Counted from the stretch's first letter, positions 33,107 through 42,348 are shown. The stretch is 64,000 bases of DNA from Methanosarcina vacuolata Z-761 (GCF_000969905.1 NZ_CP009520.1:3782001-3846000), one strand, 5' to 3'. The notes: generated by a model not told the origin, from the letters alone. Made by a program: numbers and translations.

Positions 33107-35830
33107 GTGTATTACGACCAGGAAATAAACTCCGTTTTTGAAGAGTTTGGAGTCTCAGAAGCAGGTTTGAGTTCTGAGGAAGCCGAAAAAAGGCTTGAGG
33201 AGTATGGTGAAAATGAGCTTAAAGAAAAAGAAAAAGTTTCGGTCCTGAACCTCTTTGTCTCACAGTTCAAAAGTATCTTGATCATTATTTTGATAACGGC
33301 CTCTATTGTTTCGGCTCTTCTCGGGGAGTTCGTTGATGCAATAGTCATTATTTTTACGGTATTTCTTGCAGGTATTCTCAGCTTTGTGCAGGAATATCGA
33401 GCCGAAAAAGCAATTGAGCTTCTAAGGTCCCTTACCTCGCCGGAAGCGACTGTTATAAGGGACGGGGTTGAAAATAAAATTCCCTCAAAGAATCTCGTTC
33501 CTGGAGATCTTATCCTTATTCAGACCGGAGACCGCATTCCAGCCGATGCCAGGATAATCAAAGGGTTCAATCTTAAAACTGACGAGTCCTCCCTTACAGG
33601 AGAATCCGTGCCGGTTCAGAAAAGCATCGAAGCCCTTCCTTCCGAAACTCCTGAAGCTGACCGGACAAACATGGTCTACACAGGAACTGCAGTTGCTTAC
33701 GGAAGAGGCAGTGCGATTGTTACTGCAACCGGAATGAATACGGCTTTTGGGGAACTTGCCGGGCTTCTGGGGACAATAGAGAGGTCCAGGACGCCTTTAC
33801 AGGAAAGCCTTGACAAGTTCGGCAGATGGATTGGTACTGCGACTCTTGTAATTGTAGCTTTTGTTGCAATGCTTGGGGTTTTTTACGGATTTCCTCTCCT
33901 TGATATGTTTTTATGGGGTGTTGCTCTTGCAGTTGCTGCTATCCCTGAAGCTCTCCCTGCAGTTGTTACAGTAGGGCTTGGGCTCGGGGTGAGGCGTATG
34001 GTCAAAAGGCACGCCCTTGTAAGAAAACTGCCATCCATAGAAACGCTTGGAGCCACAAATGTTATCTGTTCGGATAAGACAGGCACGCTTACACAGAACA
34101 AAATGACAGTTGAAAAAATTTGTGTCAATAAGCAGGTTTTGAAAGTTACTGGAGCAGGATATTCTCCTGAAGGAGAGTTCTTTAAGGGAGATGAAAAAGT
34201 TTCTACAGATGATCCCCATCTTCAGATTCTCTTGCTGGGAGCTGTTCTCTGTAACGATGCTGGTCTTTTTAAGAAAAGTGATAAATGGGAGATCAAAGGA
34301 GACCCTACGGAGGCAGCTCTTGTGGTTGTTGCTGCAAAGTCAGGGTTTCATAAAGTTGAGCTTGATCAAAAATATCCTCGCCTTGGAGAAATACCCTTTT
34401 CCTCTGAAAGAAAAAGAATGACTACCTTCAATAAACTGGAAGCCGATTCTGGCAGCTTACCTGTAAAAGGACTTACTGCTTTCTCAAAGGGAGCTCCTGA
34501 AGTGATTCTTGGCTCATGTACGAAGATTTTTCTTGACGGTGAAATCAAATCCTTATCTTCCGAAATGAAGCAGTTGATTGAAGGAAAAATTAAGGAAATG
34601 GCTGATCAGGCCCTCAGGGTCATGGCTCTTTCATTTCGTCTTCTGGATGAGGAACTCGATATCGAAAAATCTTCTTCAAAAGATCCCCCTTCAGAGAGAA
34701 TAGAAGAAGATATGGTCTTTTCAGGTTTAATGGGCATGAGAGATCCCCCAAGAGAGGAAGTAAAGGTTGCAATCCAGAAATGTGAAGATGCAGGCATTAA
34801 AACCGTAATGATAACAGGAGACCATAAGATTACGGCGTCTGCAATTGCAAAGGAACTGGGGATTTTAAAGGAAAACGATCTTACTCTTACAGGCTCGGAG
34901 CTTGATAATCTTGGGGATGCCGAGTTCGAAGACAAGGTCGAGAGGGTTTCGGTTTATGCCAGGGTATATCCTATCCATAAGTTGAGAGTAATAGACGCCC
35001 TCAAGAAAAAGGGCTATGTCGTAGCAATGACCGGGGACGGGGTAAACGATGCTCCTGCCCTTAAAGCTGCAGATATGGGAATAGCTATGGGGATTACTGG
35101 CACGGATGTCAGCAAAGAAGCCTCAAGCATGATCCTTACGGATGATAATTTTGCGTCGATTGTTGCAGCGGTTGAGGAAGGACGAAATATATTCAAAAAT
35201 ATTAGAAACTTCATCACTTACGGGCTCTCAGCCCATATCGGTGAGGTTCTCATAGTTCTCATTTCTATCCTGGGATGGCAAATCCTGCCTCTTATTGCTG
35301 TTCAGATCCTCTGGATTAACCTGATTACGGACGGGCTTCCTCCTATGGCTCTATCAGTTGAGCCTCCTGACAATGGTATTATGAAACAGAAGCCAAGAAA
35401 CGTTGAGGAAGGGCTCATCACCCGTCGGGAAATCTCAGCCAGTCTGGGAATTGGAGGGTTGATTGCGCTTCAGGCTCTTCTCGTTTTAAACTGGGCTCTT
35501 GACAGAAATTTCTCTATTGAGAAACTCCAGACCCTGATCTTTACGCTGGTAGTTTTCTCAGAGATGTTTAACGCCTTTAACTGGCGGTCTGACCGATACT
35601 CGATCTTTTCCCTGGGGCTTTTTACAAACAAACCTCTGGTTTATGCAGTCCTGACAACAATAGTTCTGCAACTCGTGGTAATTTATGTTCCTTTTTTCCA
35701 GACTGCTTTTCGGACCGTTCCACTTTCTCTCTTTGAATGGGGAGTGGTGCTGTCTCTTGCCTCTACCACGCTGATCTCAATGGAACTCGTAAAATATTTC
35801 TCAGGGAAAAGTTCTCAGAAAAAAAATTAA
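33107..35830 (+). CDS. P-type cation-transporting ATPase (P2A, calcium type)
   Basis: 907 residues. The N-terminal cation ATPase domain (GLSSEEAEKRLEEYGENEL) is followed by the actuator TGES loop (SLTGESVPV), the phosphorylation site DKTGTLT with Asp323, KGAPEVIL, TGDH and TGDGVNDAPAL. The membrane motif VAAIPEALPAVV contains the Glu-Ala-Leu-Pro of Ca and related pumps, and NLITDGLP occurs in M6. It most likely exports Ca or Mn. I chose GTG 33107 (GAGGGG upstream) over TTG 33092 because GGAGG lies too close to the latter. It stands alone. Confidence 0.93.
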   Translation: MYYDQEINSVFEEFGVSEAGLSSEEAEKRLEEYGENELKEKEKVSVLNLFVSQFKSILIIILITASIVSALLGEFVDAIVIIFTVFLAGILSFVQEYRAEKAIELLRSLTSPEATVIRDGVENKIPSKNLVPGDLILIQTGDRIPADARIIKGFNLKTDESSLTGESVPVQKSIEALPSETPEADRTNMVYTGTAVAYGRGSAIVTATGMNTAFGELAGLLGTIERSRTPLQESLDKFGRWIGTATLVIVAFVAMLGVFYGFPLLDMFLWGVALAVAAIPEALPAVVTVGLGLGVRRMVKRHALVRKLPSIETLGATNVICSDKTGTLTQNKMTVEKICVNKQVLKVTGAGYSPEGEFFKGDEKVSTDDPHLQILLLGAVLCNDAGLFKKSDKWEIKGDPTEAALVVVAAKSGFHKVELDQKYPRLGEIPFSSERKRMTTFNKLEADSGSLPVKGLTAFSKGAPEVILGSCTKIFLDGEIKSLSSEMKQLIEGKIKEMADQALRVMALSFRLLDEELDIEKSSSKDPPSERIEEDMVFSGLMGMRDPPREEVKVAIQKCEDAGIKTVMITGDHKITASAIAKELGILKENDLTLTGSELDNLGDAEFEDKVERVSVYARVYPIHKLRVIDALKKKGYVVAMTGDGVNDAPALKAADMGIAMGITGTDVSKEASSMILTDDNFASIVAAVEEGRNIFKNIRNFITYGLSAHIGEVLIVLISILGWQILPLIAVQILWINLITDGLPPMALSVEPPDNGIMKQKPRNVEEGLITRREISASLGIGGLIALQALLVLNWALDRNFSIEKLQTLIFTLVVFSEMFNAFNWRSDRYSIFSLGLFTNKPLVYAVLTTIVLQLVVIYVPFFQTAFRTVPLSLFEWGVVLSLASTTLISMELVKYFSGKSSQKKN

Positions 35831-35998
35831 GAGACTTTTTATTATTTTCTTGTTTTTTTAGCGATGTTTGCCAACTGTCATTGAAATAAATACCATATTT
35901 TGATGATCCCGGAAGATATCAAAAGTCTCTATTTTAAAACTGGGTTTCTAAAACCAGTACTTTGCACAGTTAGGGCTGCGTCTTTCTTTTTAAGGTGT

Positions 35999-36781
35999 TT
36001 ACGTATACGTGTTAATGTAAGAGTCCTGCAACTGCCGGATATATTTTTCAATATGGGGTTTATATATAGGATTTATTTTGTAGATTATGCTTCTTCCTTC
36101 TTTTATCTCTATTATAAGGTCATTTTCTTTGAGATTCTTCATATACCAGCTAATTGTTGGCCTGGAAACTCCAAATTCTTGTGCAAGAGCTACATTAGTG
36201 TTACAATTTCCATTTATTATCTCTATAATTATTTTTTGGTTAGTTAAGTTTTGAAGAACAGAAATAACTTTTTTTTCATCCTCATTGTAAACAAGAAGGT
36301 TTTCAAAATACCTTGTCTTCACACCGTCTTTATAGGATTCAATCTTTTTATTAGCTTTAAGGGTTTTAATGTGATATTTTACTATTTCTCTATCTAAACC
36401 AACCTGTTCTACAATTTCACCAATATATGCTCCAGGTTTGGTTTTTATATATCTATAAACTCTAAAACGGCTGGAATTTTCAAGTACATTCCCAGGATTT
36501 ACAATTCGATATCCAACTATTGAGAAAAAAAGTTTCTTAGGGTAGAAAAGGTCAACTGTGGCTAAAATATACATCATACCAAGCCATAACAGAAACTGCC
36601 AGTAGGATATTTCAGTGACCTCAAGCTCTGTTACTTCTTCTCCGTTAATTGGGACTCCTACCTGGTCGCTTGAAATGGGTTGTACTATATACTCATGAGC
36701 CTCAGATGTTGATATTAAAAGAACAAATGAAAAAAATAATAAACAGAAGATGAGCTTTTTTTGAAGCTCAATGATGCGCAT
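35999..36781 (-). CDS. Membrane-anchored protein with two winged helices
   Basis: About 260 residues. The start MRIIELQKKLIFCLLFF is a signal or anchor; a second hydrophobic helix is at YWQFLLWLGMMYILATV. The cytoplasmic part has a first winged helix (GAYIGEIVEQVGLDREIVKYHIKTLKANKKIES) and a second (NTNVALAQEFGVSRPTISWYMKNLKEN). This looks like the membrane-tethered regulators found in Methanosarcina. ATG 36781 overlaps the end of the PPC-like gene by 14 bases; the longer start at 36823 overlaps it more deeply and is unlikely. It could sense an extracellular signal or redox state and act on transcription. Confidence 0.78.
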   Translation of the reverse strand: MRIIELQKKLIFCLLFFSFVLLISTSEAHEYIVQPISSDQVGVPINGEEVTELEVTEISYWQFLLWLGMMYILATVDLFYPKKLFFSIVGYRIVNPGNVLENSSRFRVYRYIKTKPGAYIGEIVEQVGLDREIVKYHIKTLKANKKIESYKDGVKTRYFENLLVYNEDEKKVISVLQNLTNQKIIIEIINGNCNTNVALAQEFGVSRPTISWYMKNLKENDLIIEIKEGRSIIYKINPIYKPHIEKYIRQLQDSYINTYT

Positions 36782-37076
36782 AGACTTTAAATGTGTAATC
36801 CTCATTTCCATGGACAGATACACCTTTTACCTTGAACCTCCAGACTCCCGATTCCATACCATATCGAGAGGATATCTTGAGGCTTATTTTACCGTCTACT
36901 CCTTTTGGATCATCCTTATCATAGTAGGTCCTAAGAATGTGTCCTTCAGGGTCATAGGGACTAAGGGACAGTTTACTTTGTGTATTTCCCCAATTCAACA
37001 TCAAGGTAAAAGCAGTTGTTCCTGAAGGTACAGTTGCTTTGTGAACTTTACTCTGTCCCTGCTTTATGTATGTCAT
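36768..37076 (-). CDS. PPC-like beta-sandwich protein without signal peptide
   Basis: 102 residues: ATVPSGTTAFTLMLNWGNTQSKLSLSPYDPEGH, then GVWRFKVKGVSVHGNEDYTFKVY, a pattern of the bacterial pre-peptidase C-terminal domain, usually found in secreted proteins. No signal peptide is visible, so it may be a secreted domain whose leader was separated, or a cytoplasmic version. ATG 37076 overlaps the TAA of the small acidic gene (TTA on the plus strand at 37076-37078). It lies between that gene and the membrane HTH gene in an overlapping three-gene set. Confidence 0.7.
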   Translation of the reverse strand: MTYIKQGQSKVHKATVPSGTTAFTLMLNWGNTQSKLSLSPYDPEGHILRTYYDKDDPKGVDGKISLKISSRYGMESGVWRFKVKGVSVHGNEDYTFKVYAHH

Positions 37077-37237
37077 TATGGCACCTCTTCTTCATCTTCT
37101 TCTTCCTCTACCAAAATAGGAGAAAGTGAGATTTCAGAACCAGGAGACATTTCGTTCAAGCGTTCGACAATGTATTCTTTTCCGGTAGAAGTCAAAATAA
37201 CTTCCCCATGTGAGTCTACTAAGTTCGAAGTTGTCAA
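37076..37237 (-). CDS. Small acidic protein, 53 residues
   Basis: This gene is too short for routine gene finding. TTG 37237 is preceded by GGTGAT and gives MTTSNLVDSHGEVILTSTGK, then YIVERLNEMSPGSEISLSP and an acidic tail of seven Glu/Asp. Its TAA overlaps the ATG of the PPC-like gene (TAATG), and a TATA-like TTTATATACC (minus strand, about 37267-37276) lies 30 bases upstream at correct spacing. The context strongly supports translation, though the family is unknown. A possible alternative is that it is the leader part of the PPC-like protein, with the two frames having been split. Confidence 0.6.
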   Translation of the reverse strand: MTTSNLVDSHGEVILTSTGKEYIVERLNEMSPGSEISLSPILVEEEEDEEEVP

Positions 37238-38485
37238 AGTATCACCAAAAAAAAGGTGAAAAGAACGGTATATAAATCTTTTGATTAAGTATTAAATAAA
37301 TTAAATCACAAGATTTTTAAAAATTGTATTTTATATTTAGTCTACTATTTAATGTACAATTTTTAACCATAAAGTTGATTATACCTGATTGATACTATTC
37401 AGGCACCTTGAATCTGCATCGAAAGCCGTAATTAAAAATGTTTGGCATTTACAATACACTTCCGTCTTTTTTTTAAACTGATGCCAAATGATGCCATTTT
37501 TTAATTTTGCGATGAGTCCCTTATTAGAGAAAGATCCGTATAGCCAAAATCGATATCATTTGACGTATTTATGGTATCTATATAGTAACACATGGTTTTA
37601 TTTATAATGTATACGAGTCATATTTTTTCATAAATGAAATTTTTCGATATATTTATTAAGTATACTAACATAACGCATCCTCTTTTTCTATATATTGGAA
37701 GGGATCACTATATATATTCAAATTATTTAACAGTTTTATTGTTAACCTCTGTAAAATCCCTGGTAATCCATGAAACATATCCCTGTCGCACTACAGATTT
37801 TTTGGTACATTGCCAAATTTTCTGGCAATATCCAGAATTTGCGAGTACCAAACATCCCCCACATAGGCATTTCCACATATTGGTTTCTTTTCTGAATTCT
37901 CGATATCCTCATTACACTGAACCCAACCAAAATCTCTCATGAGCCTAAAGCTCTCCTCCAGTTGTTTTGCACCGCACTCTATTGCATGGTCAACTGCGTA
38001 GACAAACTCTGCCCGGTGCGGATAGGAAACAGCAAATAAAAAGAAATGGATAAAGAAGAATGAATATTTTCGATGAAAGTGCCTCCAAAAATTGAAGAGT
38101 TTTTTGAAAGTGAAAAATTTTGCGCTGAAATTTTTTGATGGCTAAACATTAGCTACTTTTATGACTATCTCAAAATAAGTATAAAGATAAATTCAACTTT
38201 ATTTGTGATTAGTTCAGGTTTTAAGTTCAGGTTTAAATAATTCATGAGAAAACAAGCATATTGTGGGGCAATCTACTACAATTGCAGCATGCATTTTGTG
38301 ATCATAAAAAGAGTTCATCCCAAAACAAGTCTCATTTTCACATTAACAAGAGTCAGGATTAATTTCATATTCTAACTGGTTGATCATTTAGAGTTTGAAA
38401 ATTTGGAGACCCATTCTAAATTTTGTTGGGATACACTCATACATTATAAAAGCCGTAATCAGGAGAGAGGTATAGGATCGAAAAA
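37238..38485. other. 1.2-kb spacer
   Basis: Apart from the TATA-like box at 37267-37276 and the relic at 37791-38030, I see only AT-rich sequence and no complete gene. The promoter of the ADP-ribosylglycohydrolase gene is in the last 150 bases. Confidence 0.5.
37791..38030 (-). pseudogene. Possible gene relic (C-terminal piece)
   Basis: Reading the minus strand to TAG 37791, the frame gives PHRAEFVYAVDHAIECGAKQ, LEESFRLMRDFGWVQCNED and GNAYVGDVWYSQILDIARKF, a very protein-like amphipathic composition in an AT-rich spacer. No start codon with a ribosome site is present at its N-terminal end; the first Met (MRDFGW) would leave only 50 residues. Another frame upstream has IFGGTFIENIHSS, so a broken gene is more likely than an intact small one. 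No family recognised. Confidence 0.4.
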
Positions 38486-39454
38486 ATGAGAACCAGAGAT
38501 ATTAATAATGCTTCAAATATCGAAAAAAAACTTTGCGGATACCTTTACGGCACCGCCTGCGCGGATGCCCTCGGACGTCCGGTAGAACATCTAACCCTTG
38601 AGCAAATCCAAAAGAAGTATGGGGAGGAAGGAATCCTTGAGCTCCCATCCAATTCTCCCTGGACCGATGATACCCAGTTAATGCTTGTACTTGCTAGGGC
38701 TCTGCTTCGAGGAGCAGAACTTGAACTTCCCGAGCTTATGGACAAGATTGCAGAGGAACTTGTACTCTGGCTGGATGAGCCTGATCTTGGTGCAGGAGCA
38801 ACTACTAGAGGCGCAGCCCTGAACCTTAGGGACGGAATTCACTGGAGCAATTCCGGACTAAATTCAAAAACCTGCGGAAGCCTGATGCGAGCCGGAATCC
38901 TCGGTTTCATTTACAGAAATGATCCAAAGAAACTGGTTAAAGTTGCCCTGGCTTCAGGCCGGATTACTCACTCTCATCCAGTTGCAGAAGCTGCTTCTCT
39001 TGCAGGAGCATATGCAGTGAAACTGGCCCTTGATAGGATAGAACCCATGGAAATGTTTGAACCGCTTCTTGAGGTAACTCAGGGAATTTCTCCGGAATTC
39101 ACTCAGGCACTGAAAAGTTCCTATATCACGGCTTATAGTGACATCGAAGACGAAGAAGGTTTGAAGAAACTCGGGCAGGGATGGTATGCAGACGAAACTT
39201 TTGCCCTGGCATACTTTTGCATATTACGTTATCCGAATGATTATAAAAAAGCAATTAAGACCGCAGTGAATATTACCGGAGACTCGGATTCGGTTGCTAG
39301 CGTAGCAGGAGGTATTTTTGGAGCCAGACTGGGAGTTGACGCAGTGCCTATTTCCTGGATTGAAGCGCTTAAGGAGAAAGAAATACTGGAGGAAATGGTC
39401 GGGCCTTTGCTTGAAAAATATTTTCAGCTTTCAGGAAGTAAATTGAGGTCTTGA
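38486..39454 (+). CDS. ADP-ribosylglycohydrolase-family protein
   Basis: 322 residues of the DraG/ADP-ribosylhydrolase fold. The metal-binding motif TDDTQ occurs near residue 60, a helical core carries GSLMRAGILGF and THSHPVAEAASLAGAYAVK, and the second metal motif GDSDSVASVAGGIFGA is near the C-terminus. Members remove ADP-ribose from protein Arg or hydrolyse related compounds with two Mg ions. Without nitrogenase regulator genes near, the target is unknown. The TGA stop lies inside the first unit of the 19-bp repeat, which leads into the next gene. Confidence 0.9.
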   Translation: MRTRDINNASNIEKKLCGYLYGTACADALGRPVEHLTLEQIQKKYGEEGILELPSNSPWTDDTQLMLVLARALLRGAELELPELMDKIAEELVLWLDEPDLGAGATTRGAALNLRDGIHWSNSGLNSKTCGSLMRAGILGFIYRNDPKKLVKVALASGRITHSHPVAEAASLAGAYAVKLALDRIEPMEMFEPLLEVTQGISPEFTQALKSSYITAYSDIEDEEGLKKLGQGWYADETFALAYFCILRYPNDYKKAIKTAVNITGDSDSVASVAGGIFGARLGVDAVPISWIEALKEKEILEEMVGPLLEKYFQLSGSKLRS

Positions 39455-39550
39455 AGTTAAATTGAGGTTTTGAAGTTAAATTGAGGTCTTGAAGTTAAAT
39501 TGAGGTCTTGAAGTTAAATTGAGGTCTTGAAGTTAAATTGAGGTCTTGAA
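39443..39550. repeat. 19-bp tandem repeat spanning a stop-start junction
   Basis: Five full units of TTGAGGTCTTGAAGTTAAA (one with TTTT in place of TCTT) plus a partial sixth. The first unit includes the stop codon of the ADP-ribosylglycohydrolase gene and the last ends right at ATG 39551, so GAGGT serves as the ribosome site of the next gene in the last unit and is repeated upstream five times. Confidence 0.95.
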
Positions 39551-40075
39551 ATGGATTTTTCCGAAAAAAATGGTTCTCCAAGAAGAAATGTTTACTCTGA
39601 AAAAAATGACTGTTTTGAAAAAGATTCTCCTGAAAAAGATCTTTTTTCCGGAAAAGGTGTCTACTGTTTGATATTCGAAAACCGAGCCTGCAAGATTGAG
39701 GTAGGTAAAAAGGGCGAGTTCTCTTTCAGCCCAGGGTTTCATATCTATGTGGGGTCTGCTCTGGGGCCAGGTGGCCTTAAAAGATTACAGAGGCACATCA
39801 AACTTTCCAGAAATCATGACCGAAATCCCAAATGGCATGTGGATTATCTTCATCTGAATCCTGCTTTCAGGCTAGTTTCAGCGGTTTATGCTTTTACTTC
39901 TGAGCGGCTTGAATGTGAAATTGCCAGCAGGATCGGAGGTGATTCGGTGTCTGGCTTTGGGTGTACAGACTGTAAGTGTAGTTCTCATCTTTTTTACCGA
40001 AGCAAAAATCCTCTATCAGAGATTACTGAAGCTTTTGAAGCCTCTGGACTTTCTGCTTTTGTGCTGGAACTTTAA
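39551..40075 (+). CDS. DUF123 (GIY-YIG-like) protein
   Basis: 174 residues. The N-terminal 35 are low-complexity and charged (EKNDCFEKDSPEKD). The DUF123 domain follows: GKGVYCLIFE, FSFSPGFHIYVGSALGPGGLKRLQRH, and KWHVDYLH. Its YVGSA matches the GIY-YIG-type nuclease fold. Cysteines GCTDCKCSSH near the end may bind a metal. Function is unknown; a structure-specific nuclease is plausible. The stretch before the domain may be unneeded; the ATG nearest to the repeat is used because GAGGT is at the right distance. Confidence 0.85.
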   Translation: MDFSEKNGSPRRNVYSEKNDCFEKDSPEKDLFSGKGVYCLIFENRACKIEVGKKGEFSFSPGFHIYVGSALGPGGLKRLQRHIKLSRNHDRNPKWHVDYLHLNPAFRLVSAVYAFTSERLECEIASRIGGDSVSGFGCTDCKCSSHLFYRSKNPLSEITEAFEASGLSAFVLEL

Positions 40076-40177
40076 CCCTGGATCTTCTTTTTTCTGTACT
40101 GGTAGGAAAGTTTAAGGTAAAGCAGGATTTATTTATATTATCAAAAAAATAGAGTTGTTTTAATCAGGGGATGTCCA

Positions 40178-41725
40178 ATGGAACAATTCTCTTTTATTGC
40201 CTGCATGCCTGATATACCAGGAGCACTGCACAGGGCAGCCGAAATTATCACGCGGTACGAGGGAAATATTAACAGGATTCAGTACGACCGCAGGATAGAT
40301 ACACATACTGTTTTCTTTGAAGTGACTGCTCTTCCTCAGGCTTATGAAAAAATTCGTGAAGAACTGGAAAAAATAGGCTATCTCCAGACTTCCCTTCACC
40401 TTGTAGCTTTTGTGAAGTTCCATGTCTATCTCCCGAACTGCCCTGGCGCTTTATTTGACCTCCTGAACTATATCACTTCATCGAAATCAAACATTACTTT
40501 TCTTGATTTTGATGATCGGGGACAGCATCCTGAAAGGCTTGTCGTAGGTCTTCACATTGAGGACCCTAATATGATAGATGCCCTCCTGAATCAGCTTAAG
40601 TCCAGATACAGGCTAGATATTTTAGAATATGATACAACCGGGGAAAAACTTGATGACACGGTATTTTATCTCAGGCTGGCACAGAAGCTCAGGTCGTTTA
40701 TCGGGAGTGCTGAAGATGCTTTTTTGATGAGGTTCTTGCAGGACATTAATCATATTACTCAGGAACTCTCAAACCTTCAGAAAGATCCAATTGAGATTTT
40801 TGAGAACATCCTGAAAGTTGGGGAGTACCTTAACCGGACTTCAGGAGACAATTTTTATGCCGATGTACAGAGGGTCAGAATAAAGGACGATATCAAACTT
40901 TTCTGTTTTCAACCTCCCTGTGGGGGAAACATCTATCTTTTTGATACCCCTTCCGAAAGGGTTATGATTGACACAGGGTATGGAATTTATTACCCGGATC
41001 TCGTGAATATGCTCCAGCACTACGAGCTTGGAGATCTGAGCCGGCTTAAAAGGATTTACATTACTCATGCCGATGCCGACCATTGTGGGGCAGCCGGTTG
41101 TTTTCCCGTACCTTCCTACCTCAATCACGAAACTTTTCTGATCACAAGAGAAACCAGCAGAGCCTATGGGTCAAGTAACCAGGACTGTATTCTGGAAGAG
41201 GTTTATACAAAGATAATTAACCTTTTTTCCAGATATACTCCCCCTTCAAATACGGTTCTCTTTCCCGAAGTCTCCTTCTCAGACAAAACAACCGAAAAGC
41301 GAGGTGCATTTCCTGTTATCGCTCGGTTCCGGATCGGCGACATGGATTTCGAAGCTCTTGAAGGGATGGGCGGGCATATGCATGGAGAAGTCTTCTACCT
41401 CTGCCCCGAAGAAGGGCTGCTCTTTCCTGAAGATGCGGTGATTAATTTCAGAAGCCTGAGCCCTGATAGAACTGCATATAATGTTCTGGCTGATTATCTT
41501 ATGACATCGGTGAATGTTGACAGCAAGCTTGCACGGGAAGAACGACATGCCCTTCTTTCCCTCATTTCCGAGATTGATGAACAGCTCGCCGGGAAAAACA
41601 AAAAATGCCTTATCTGCTGCGGCCACGGTTCAGTATCCGTACTGGACAATGGAAAACTTGTCGAATACACAGGTTCTGAGAGATATATGGCAGGGCAGAA
41701 ATGCATCTCTAAAGAAAATTTGTGA
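40178..41725 (+). CDS. Two ACT domains fused to a metallo-beta-lactamase domain
   Basis: 515 residues. The first ACT domain is FSFIACMPDIPGALHRAAEIITRYEGNINRI and the second FHVYLPNCPGALFDLLNYITSSKSNITFLDF. A linker of about 70 residues follows, then a metallo-beta-lactamase fold with THADADHCGA as the metal motif, GGHMHGEVF and CGHGSVSVL. ACT domains bind amino acids as effectors, so the hydrolase may be allosterically controlled by one. The substrate is unknown. The start ATG follows GGGGAT in ATCAGGGGATGTCC. It stands alone in a gap of 100 bases on each side. Confidence 0.88.
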   Translation: MEQFSFIACMPDIPGALHRAAEIITRYEGNINRIQYDRRIDTHTVFFEVTALPQAYEKIREELEKIGYLQTSLHLVAFVKFHVYLPNCPGALFDLLNYITSSKSNITFLDFDDRGQHPERLVVGLHIEDPNMIDALLNQLKSRYRLDILEYDTTGEKLDDTVFYLRLAQKLRSFIGSAEDAFLMRFLQDINHITQELSNLQKDPIEIFENILKVGEYLNRTSGDNFYADVQRVRIKDDIKLFCFQPPCGGNIYLFDTPSERVMIDTGYGIYYPDLVNMLQHYELGDLSRLKRIYITHADADHCGAAGCFPVPSYLNHETFLITRETSRAYGSSNQDCILEEVYTKIINLFSRYTPPSNTVLFPEVSFSDKTTEKRGAFPVIARFRIGDMDFEALEGMGGHMHGEVFYLCPEEGLLFPEDAVINFRSLSPDRTAYNVLADYLMTSVNVDSKLAREERHALLSLISEIDEQLAGKNKKCLICCGHGSVSVLDNGKLVEYTGSERYMAGQKCISKENL

Positions 41726-42095
41726 AAATTTAAACAAAAAGGGGCAAAAAATCTCAAAATCAAATCTCAAAATCAAAAGAAACAAGATTCATAGGCTGCA
41801 GACCACAGATCACAGATCCACAGACCACAGATCACAGATCCACAGACCATAGATCACAGATCCACAGACCACAGATCCACATTTCCGTTGTTTTCTTTTC
41901 AGGGTCCATTCGGATTTTTCTAACTTTAGAAACTCAGTCGTTATAATCTATAAAGGGTAAATTCGATCTCTTCTACGCCCAAAATCAATGTATTTCCCGC
42001 GGCTGAAAATATTTCTCAAGAGTGATATTGCTTTGTCTAAAAGGCACTACAAAAATCCGGCCTGAAGAGTTTCGAAAAATATTGGGTAAAAGAGA
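41726..42095. other. Spacer before the tRNA genes
   Basis: 370 bases without a gene. Short direct repeats AAATCTCAAAATC are near 41750, and the 22-bp array is at 41799-41880. The remainder is AT-rich and close to the 3' end of tRNA-Leu. Confidence 0.4.
41799..41880. repeat. 22-bp tandem repeat, 3.7 copies
   Basis: Units of CAGACCACAGATCACAGATCCA, the third with CCATAG; a partial copy follows. It lies past the end of the ACT-MBL gene. Confidence 0.92.
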
Positions 42096-42180
42096 TGCGA
42101 GGGGTGCGATTCGAACGCACGAATTCCTACGAAAATGGGTCCTAAGCCCATCGCCTTTGACCTAGCTGGGCAACCCTCGC
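42096..42180 (-). tRNA. tRNA-Leu (anticodon UAG)
   Basis: The 85-base gene folds into a cloverleaf with acceptor GCGAGGG/CCCTCGC and discriminator A, T-arm GTTCGAATC, and an anticodon loop CTTAGGA within GGGCTTAGGACCC. The long variable arm marks a class II tRNA, as expected for leucine. No intron is seen and CCA is not encoded. Confidence 0.96.
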
Positions 42181-42276
42181 ACTGATGTCTGATTTTAGTA
42201 TTTCATTTAATATGTTTAAATTTATACAAAATAGGAAAAAGAGCAGTTCAGATTTTCTAATTCGAGAATTATTTAA

Positions 42277-42348
42277 TGCGCCGACCGGGATTCGAACCCG
42301 GGTTTTGGGCTTGGAAGGCCCAAGTCATAGCCGCTAGACCATCAACGC
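42277..42348 (-). tRNA. tRNA-Gly (anticodon UCC)
   Basis: A 72-base gene. Acceptor GCGTTGA/TCGGCGC pairs with two G-U pairs and discriminator A; the anticodon loop CTTCCAA lies between GGGC and GCCC; T-arm GTTCGAATC is standard. It lies 96 bases upstream (on the minus strand) of tRNA-Leu, so they may be co-transcribed. Confidence 0.96.

Noticed and set aside
37041-37259. Plus-strand frame with a Ser run (TSSSSSSSST)
   Set aside because: It is antisense to the 53-residue acidic gene; the Ser run mirrors the GAA/GAT codons of the acidic tail.
37742-37930. Minus-strand frame MVGFSVMRISRIQKRNQ
   Set aside because: Another frame over the same bases (ending at 37791) has a much more protein-like composition, so this one is a shadow.
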